This document shows, in pieces, positions 60,111 through 64,000 of a DNA stretch of 64,000 nucleotides. The notes beneath the pieces were generated by a model. That model was given only the letters and a program-made list of their open reading frames with translations. It had not been told where the DNA came from and did not search any database. Within the stretch, counting starts at the first letter, position 1. Each line of letters starts with the position of its first letter. The position numbers were made by a program, and so were the translations under genes. The stretch comes from Diphasiastrum complanatum (Eukaryota; Streptophyta; Lycopodiopsida; Lycopodiales; Lycopodiaceae), in the NCBI GenBank assembly GCA_029204225.1, contig CM055101.1:62378171-62442170 (forward strand). Direction: 5' to 3'.

Positions 60111-60903
60111 AACACATTGAGATCAAACACTCAATCATAGTGAACAAAAGATGAAAATGGAGGAGCTTCAAAGAGCATCAACTATTGAATGACATGAAAT
60201 AGGTGAGAAACTTGGACCTTAGAGCTGCTTACAAGAATTACAAAGAGTTCGCTAGCGGCTATCCAAAATGTTAAAAACACGCAAGCACCCTGACCACCTA
60301 CTTTTTCATCCTAGCAATACAAAATATGAACTGCCCAAACTCAAGATGCAACAGTTTTTTAATAAACGGAGCTTTTTTGAGTTCACCGTCAGAGGCTGAC
60401 TAGATCCTTATCTTAACTCCAAGCCTTTGGGTTATGAAAAAATAAATTTCATTATTTGTGGTGCTTTCATTTGCAAAGCAAAAAGAAAACGTTGACTTTT
60501 CCTTGCACCATTCAGAATGTATGCTACTAAAAGTCACATGATTGTGCACTGATATATTTACAGCAAAATACAAAGCTGGAAAAAGCATTGCAAAATTGAA
60601 GCATCTGTAAACTGTCATTTGTTATAAATTTTCTTACAGAATTGCTTCAAGCATCAAACAAAATTACAAATTTCAGATTTGCATCTCAGAAACAAAAACT
60701 GTGAGGATTTTGGAACTAAGATCTCACTTACAAGCATCTCCATGTTAATTTTAAAGTTATGTCCAGAGAAATATGTATGACATCATTGGGCATATACTTC
60801 TTGTTCAATGGCAGCTGTTCTCCACATGTCAACTATTAGCCTATCAGAAAACTGTGAAGTTGTTCATAAAAGAATATGCAATATCCTGCATCTCTTTCTT
60901 AAC

Positions 60904-61495
60904 TCAGTGTTCTGCATGATGAGCAACAGGCCGTTCTTGCCATCTATGACCACAGTTGGAGTTGCAACAGATAAAAACCAAGCTCATTCCCTCTTCTCCT
61001 CTAGCCTTAGCCTGTCAAAAACAGCACAACAAAAAAGATTTCACAAGGGCATGTCTCGCTATGATTTATTTTGAACAATTCAGTGGATGTGGGAGCTCAT
61101 CTCCTCTTTGCCTGACTCAGTATGGAGCAGAAATCTAAGAACTGTCTCAACAACTCTTTGCTAGCCTTCGAGACATGCCCATGTATTATGTTAGAACCAT
61201 CCTGTAACCCATATGCTGTAATACCGACAAGGCTTTTCAACTATTTAGAGGCAATGGCAATGGAAACAAGAAGGTAAAGGGTGGCCAGTTACAACTCAAC
61301 TTCTGAACACATACAAGACATGAGTAAGGCACGAACCTGGAAAAATACAGCCTCTCGGTAGTTGCAAAGAGCACAACGAACATTCTTGGTGCGAGGAAGA
61401 GTTGTCTCAGAAGTCAGATCCTGTGGGAGAAGAGATTCATCCTCGCCTGGCTGCTGAATTTGCTTCCAGTATACAATGTTGCTGTCTGCTTTCTC
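60904..61495 (-). CDS. NRPB9: RNA polymerase II subunit RPB9, last two coding exons
   Basis: RPB9 is a small subunit at the tip of the polymerase lobe that contributes to start-site choice, proofreading with TFIIS and elongation. Exon A (61495-61337, 53 codons) encodes EKADSNIVYWKQIQQ, then DLTSETTLPRTKNVRCALC and NYREAVFFQ. Exon B (61011-60904, 35 codons plus TGA) encodes AKARGEEGMSLVFICCNSN then CGHRW and a tail ending AEH. Together they form the C-terminal TFIIS-like zinc ribbon (CALC ... CNSNC) with the conserved TLPRTK and ARGEEGM blocks. Splice sites are canonical: acceptors TTGTACAG and TTTGACAG, donor CAG|GTTCGT; both joints are phase 0. The N-terminal zinc ribbon (CxxC...CxxC, about 40 residues) is not found between 61.5 and 64.0 kb, so the first exon(s) must lie beyond the window end or be lost. 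The tail after HRW is longer than in the Arabidopsis protein. Confidence 0.88.
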
Positions 61496-61499
61496 CTGT

Positions 61500-62463
61500 A
61501 CAAGTGAGAACTACTTAAGAGAGGAATTACAGTAGAGGCTTAGGGGCTTAGTCCTGATGCATCCAAACTTACTCTGAAACAGTAATAACATTTAGAAAAC
61601 AAAAATGAAAAATAATTTGGTGCAAGGATCGCTTAATTAGTCCAACCAAGAGACAAAGCCTCAACTTCATCATGCATAATGTCAAAGGATCTTATGTAAG
61701 GGGGAATGCCCAGTTCTGTGGGAGTTTCACACTGGGATGCGTAGGCCAAGAGTGGAGCCCGAGGCATACTCTTGTGGGCCAGAGCATTTCCTGTAATAAC
61801 AAATCACTAAGGTGTGTGGGACATTACGGGAGGTGTCAGACAGAAAGGGTCCCAGTTCCAAACGGTGCCTGGGACAATGCTGAAGAGACATGGGAGGTAA
61901 GTGAGACGATGATTTTGTTCATCAACAAGATTCTGATGTGGGAGGTGCCAGCAAAATACAGAGAAAAACCCAACCCGAAATTTTACGTGTATCATAAATG
62001 AGGTGAGTCAATTGTGGCACACACATGCAGAAGTAGTTCAGATTCTTAGAGCGTAAATAATGCTGATGTCATCACCAAGAAAGTTAATTGACCCATAAAA
62101 TAAAATATAAAAAAATTTCAAACTACCATGCCGCAAAATCAGCTGAAACCAGCCAATTAGCAGGACCTTCCTTTTACTTGCATGTATAGGTTTAGCTCAG
62201 AAACAAATATGCCCAAATTGCTTATGCTTATCTATAAAACCCTGCTGCTGCTTTCCAAAGCACTATTCTTTGGTCAAGTAAAATTACATAAAGAAATTGC
62301 AGGTCCGCAATTGCATCTAAATTCATGATTCTCAGCAAAAACTCCAATAAATCTTAAAAATCAAAGAAACATCATGATTTGCTTCTGATTTGTTAACTTT
62401 TACCATACATGGAGTTGTGGTTCCAGTTAATGGGGCAATTCTCATCATTCACTCACTCACTCA

Positions 62464-62494
<31 letters not shown>

Positions 62495-62810
62495 GACTTA
62501 GTAATGCCAAGTGCTTGTTTTTCGTTCATATTTTGCAGCCCCCTTTAGTAGCAATATCTAGCTCTGCAAAACTTTCTACCAAAACTCTCATGTGGACAAC
62601 CAATTAGGTGGGCAACAAATGAGGGATTGACACCTAGCACTACACCTTCTGCCAGTTCACATGGACAATCAATGACTAACTAACTGACACATGGAACTTG
62701 GACCAAGTGCTAATTGTGCACTTAACAAATTCATGCAGAAGATTTGATTTTCTAGAAACTTTTATGAAAAGATCATATCTTTTAACAAAGAAAAATTACA
62801 CTTGGCATTG
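61500..62810. other. Likely RPB9 intron, no other gene seen
   Basis: The sequence holds a (CT)n tract of about 25 bp at 62464-62488 after TCACTCACTCAC repeats. ORFs up to 109 residues (61672-62001) show no domain. I searched the minus strand by eye for the RPB9 N-terminal CxxC exon and did not find it. Confidence 0.5.
62464..62488. repeat. (CT)n microsatellite, short
   Basis: A CT tract of about 25 bp preceded by TCACTCAC repeats, the shortest of the GA/CT arrays in the window. Confidence 0.9.
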
Positions 62811-62814
62811 TGTG

Positions 62815-64000
62815 GGGAAAGGCCGAAGGTCTTGAGCTTTCGTCATGCTTGAGCCTTGCCTTCGGGCTGCTGCCCTCACGTATTTGTATTACCAAGGGTT
62901 TATAAAGAAAAAACTTCCTGTTTTTATTAATAAAAGATGAGGAAACCCATCACAATACAAAGGAATGCATGTAGAAAGTGTAAAGGCCATAAGGCAAAAT
63001 GAGATATTGTACATCAACTATAACAATGCAACAATCTCACAAAGTAGCTATAAAAAGCCTACTGCTTGATGTAAGTCACAAGCTAAGATAGTTGGAAGTT
63101 TAGGTAGTGCAGGAAGCTATGAAGCAACCATTCCTGCAACTATGACACGTCGAAGTATTGCAAGTGCCTGAGTGTGTTGCAAAGTGGTAGAAACTCGTTG
63201 GCGATAATAAGACGTAATGATAAATAGAGGTGAGGCACCACGTCCTTGGAGCTTCGCTGCAAAATCCGCACAAGATGAAAGAAAATCGTCGAATTTCTTA
63301 TGCAAGCACCCATAAGTTTCCAAGGCAAAAGGAATAAAGCCTTCCCTAGAAGAGTGGAACAACAGGGCGTGCAACAAGCCAAGCACCAGCACCAAGGCCT
63401 GCACAAGATAGAAGGCGAGCCCGTGTCTCATCGGAAGGTGAATCACTGAGAAGCTGAGTGAAAGCATGTGAGTGGAAGCGCTCCAAAAGATACTTATGAA
63501 AATGAGCTCGTTGATGGCTAAGCAAAGTCTCAAAGGGAGGCAAAGAAGCTCGCACAGGTGGAGGGAGAATATCCTTGGCCGCACGAAGATGTAGTTGGAA
63601 AGGAAGAATGCCCGTTTCCACATGAGCCACTTAATCAATAAGAATGGGCTTGTTGTCCTGTTGAAACCGAGAGATAAGTGCACAGGCAACGAGAACCCAA
63701 CTCTCCAGAAAAGCAGCCGGAGCAGTAGAAGCTGTGCAAGTAGGACCAACACCTCCAAAAGAAGCGGGAAGAGAGACTTGTCGCTTAACGAACTGACCAT
63801 TGAGAATATGAAAGGTTTCTAAACCCATCAAGCGACCCAGAATATCTGATAAAGTATTATCGAAATCCTGTAGCAAAGCCAAAACATCCAGAGAGGGAGG
63901 AACACACCGTAGAATATAACTTGGCCGCTGAGCGAAGCATTGAGTGAGAATCCCTAGCAACTTGAGCGTTGCCAAGCTTAGGTAGCAAATCAGCGTGACG
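62815..64000 (-). pseudogene. Non-LTR retrotransposon RT C-terminal region (broken, runs off the end)
   Basis: The minus strand from the window end encodes RPSYILRCVPPSLDVLALL, then QVSLPASFGGVGPTCTAST and APAAFLESWVLVACALISR, stopping at 63631. A second frame (63630-63346) carries LPPPVRASLPPFETLLS and LLSCAGLGAGAWL. A third carries FALETYGCLHKKFDDFL and RQRVSTTLQHTQALAILRR. This order (basic Leu-rich end of RT, GGVGL block, SCAGPGAGAWL block, RR-rich tail) is that of a family of reverse-transcriptase proteins common in plant and algal genomes, lacking LTRs. Two frameshifts break it. A polyadenylation-like ATTAATAAAA lies at about 62930 on the minus strand. It is in the same orientation as RPB9 and probably within or just upstream of that gene. 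Confidence 0.6.

Noticed and set aside
61672-62001. A 109-residue ORF as an extra exon
   Set aside because: No conserved motif; it lies in the presumed RPB9 intron on the opposite strand.

Overview
This looks like nuclear DNA from a land plant with a large, repeat-rich genome. Three observations point there: (1) plant-type Ty1/copia and Ty3/gypsy (chromovirus) retrotransposons, a CACTA/TNP2 remnant and Helitron sequence cover much of the window; (2) the few host genes are split by spliceosomal introns and belong to plant or general eukaryotic families (an RNA polymerase II RPB9 subunit, a CCCH-CCCH-KH-CCCH RNA-binding protein, a probable plastid-targeted membrane protein); (3) very long (GA/CT)n arrays recur. 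A fern or gymnosperm would fit, but the sequence alone does not settle the lineage.

Layout. 0-8.5 kb: an LTR-like edge, a copia fragment (3.8-4.6 kb) and the 5' part of a minus-strand gypsy element (gag, leader, primer-binding site, LTR). 8.5-10.7 kb: a minus-strand, intron-containing but frameshifted gene of a family I cannot name. 10.7-14.1 kb: mostly non-coding, with a possible spliced transcript start near 13.5 kb. 14.1-15.0 kb: the C-terminal part of a CACTA transposase. 15.0-18.6 kb: a degenerate chromovirus pol with an integrase chromodomain and a 3' LTR. 20.3-21.9 kb: a complete two-exon gene for a probable plastid membrane protein, whose intron appears to be GC-AG. 23.8-28.7 kb: copia family B (5' LTR, gag, protease, integrase) interrupted by the 5' LTR and gag of copia family C. 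28.7-29.3 kb: Helitron ends and a compact non-autonomous Helitron. 31.3-33.0 and 38.9-41.3 kb: two minus-strand family C fragments. 34.8-38.7 kb: a recent direct tandem duplication of about 1.9-2.0 kb. 41.3-46.7 kb: on the minus strand, the missing 3' halves of families C and B, with a gypsy gag inserted in B.

47.6-48.4 kb: a damaged CCCH/KH gene. 49.6-57.4 kb: an unusual block made of a roughly 830-bp repeat array, a broken protein-kinase gene whose 5' end is part of that array, and an uninterrupted 562-residue Helitron-type HUH (Rep) ORF without a helicase; a short direct repeat lies on both sides of the block. 57.9-60.1 kb: an LTR-retrotransposon primer site and a broken gag. 60.9-61.5 kb: the last two coding exons of RPB9 (minus strand). 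62.8-64.0 kb: a broken non-LTR retrotransposon reverse-transcriptase C-terminus.

The genes do not form a pathway. The candidates for new biology are the kinase/HUH block, the unnamed intron-containing gene at 8.5-10.7 kb, and the split, inverted nested retrotransposon between 23.8 and 46.7 kb.
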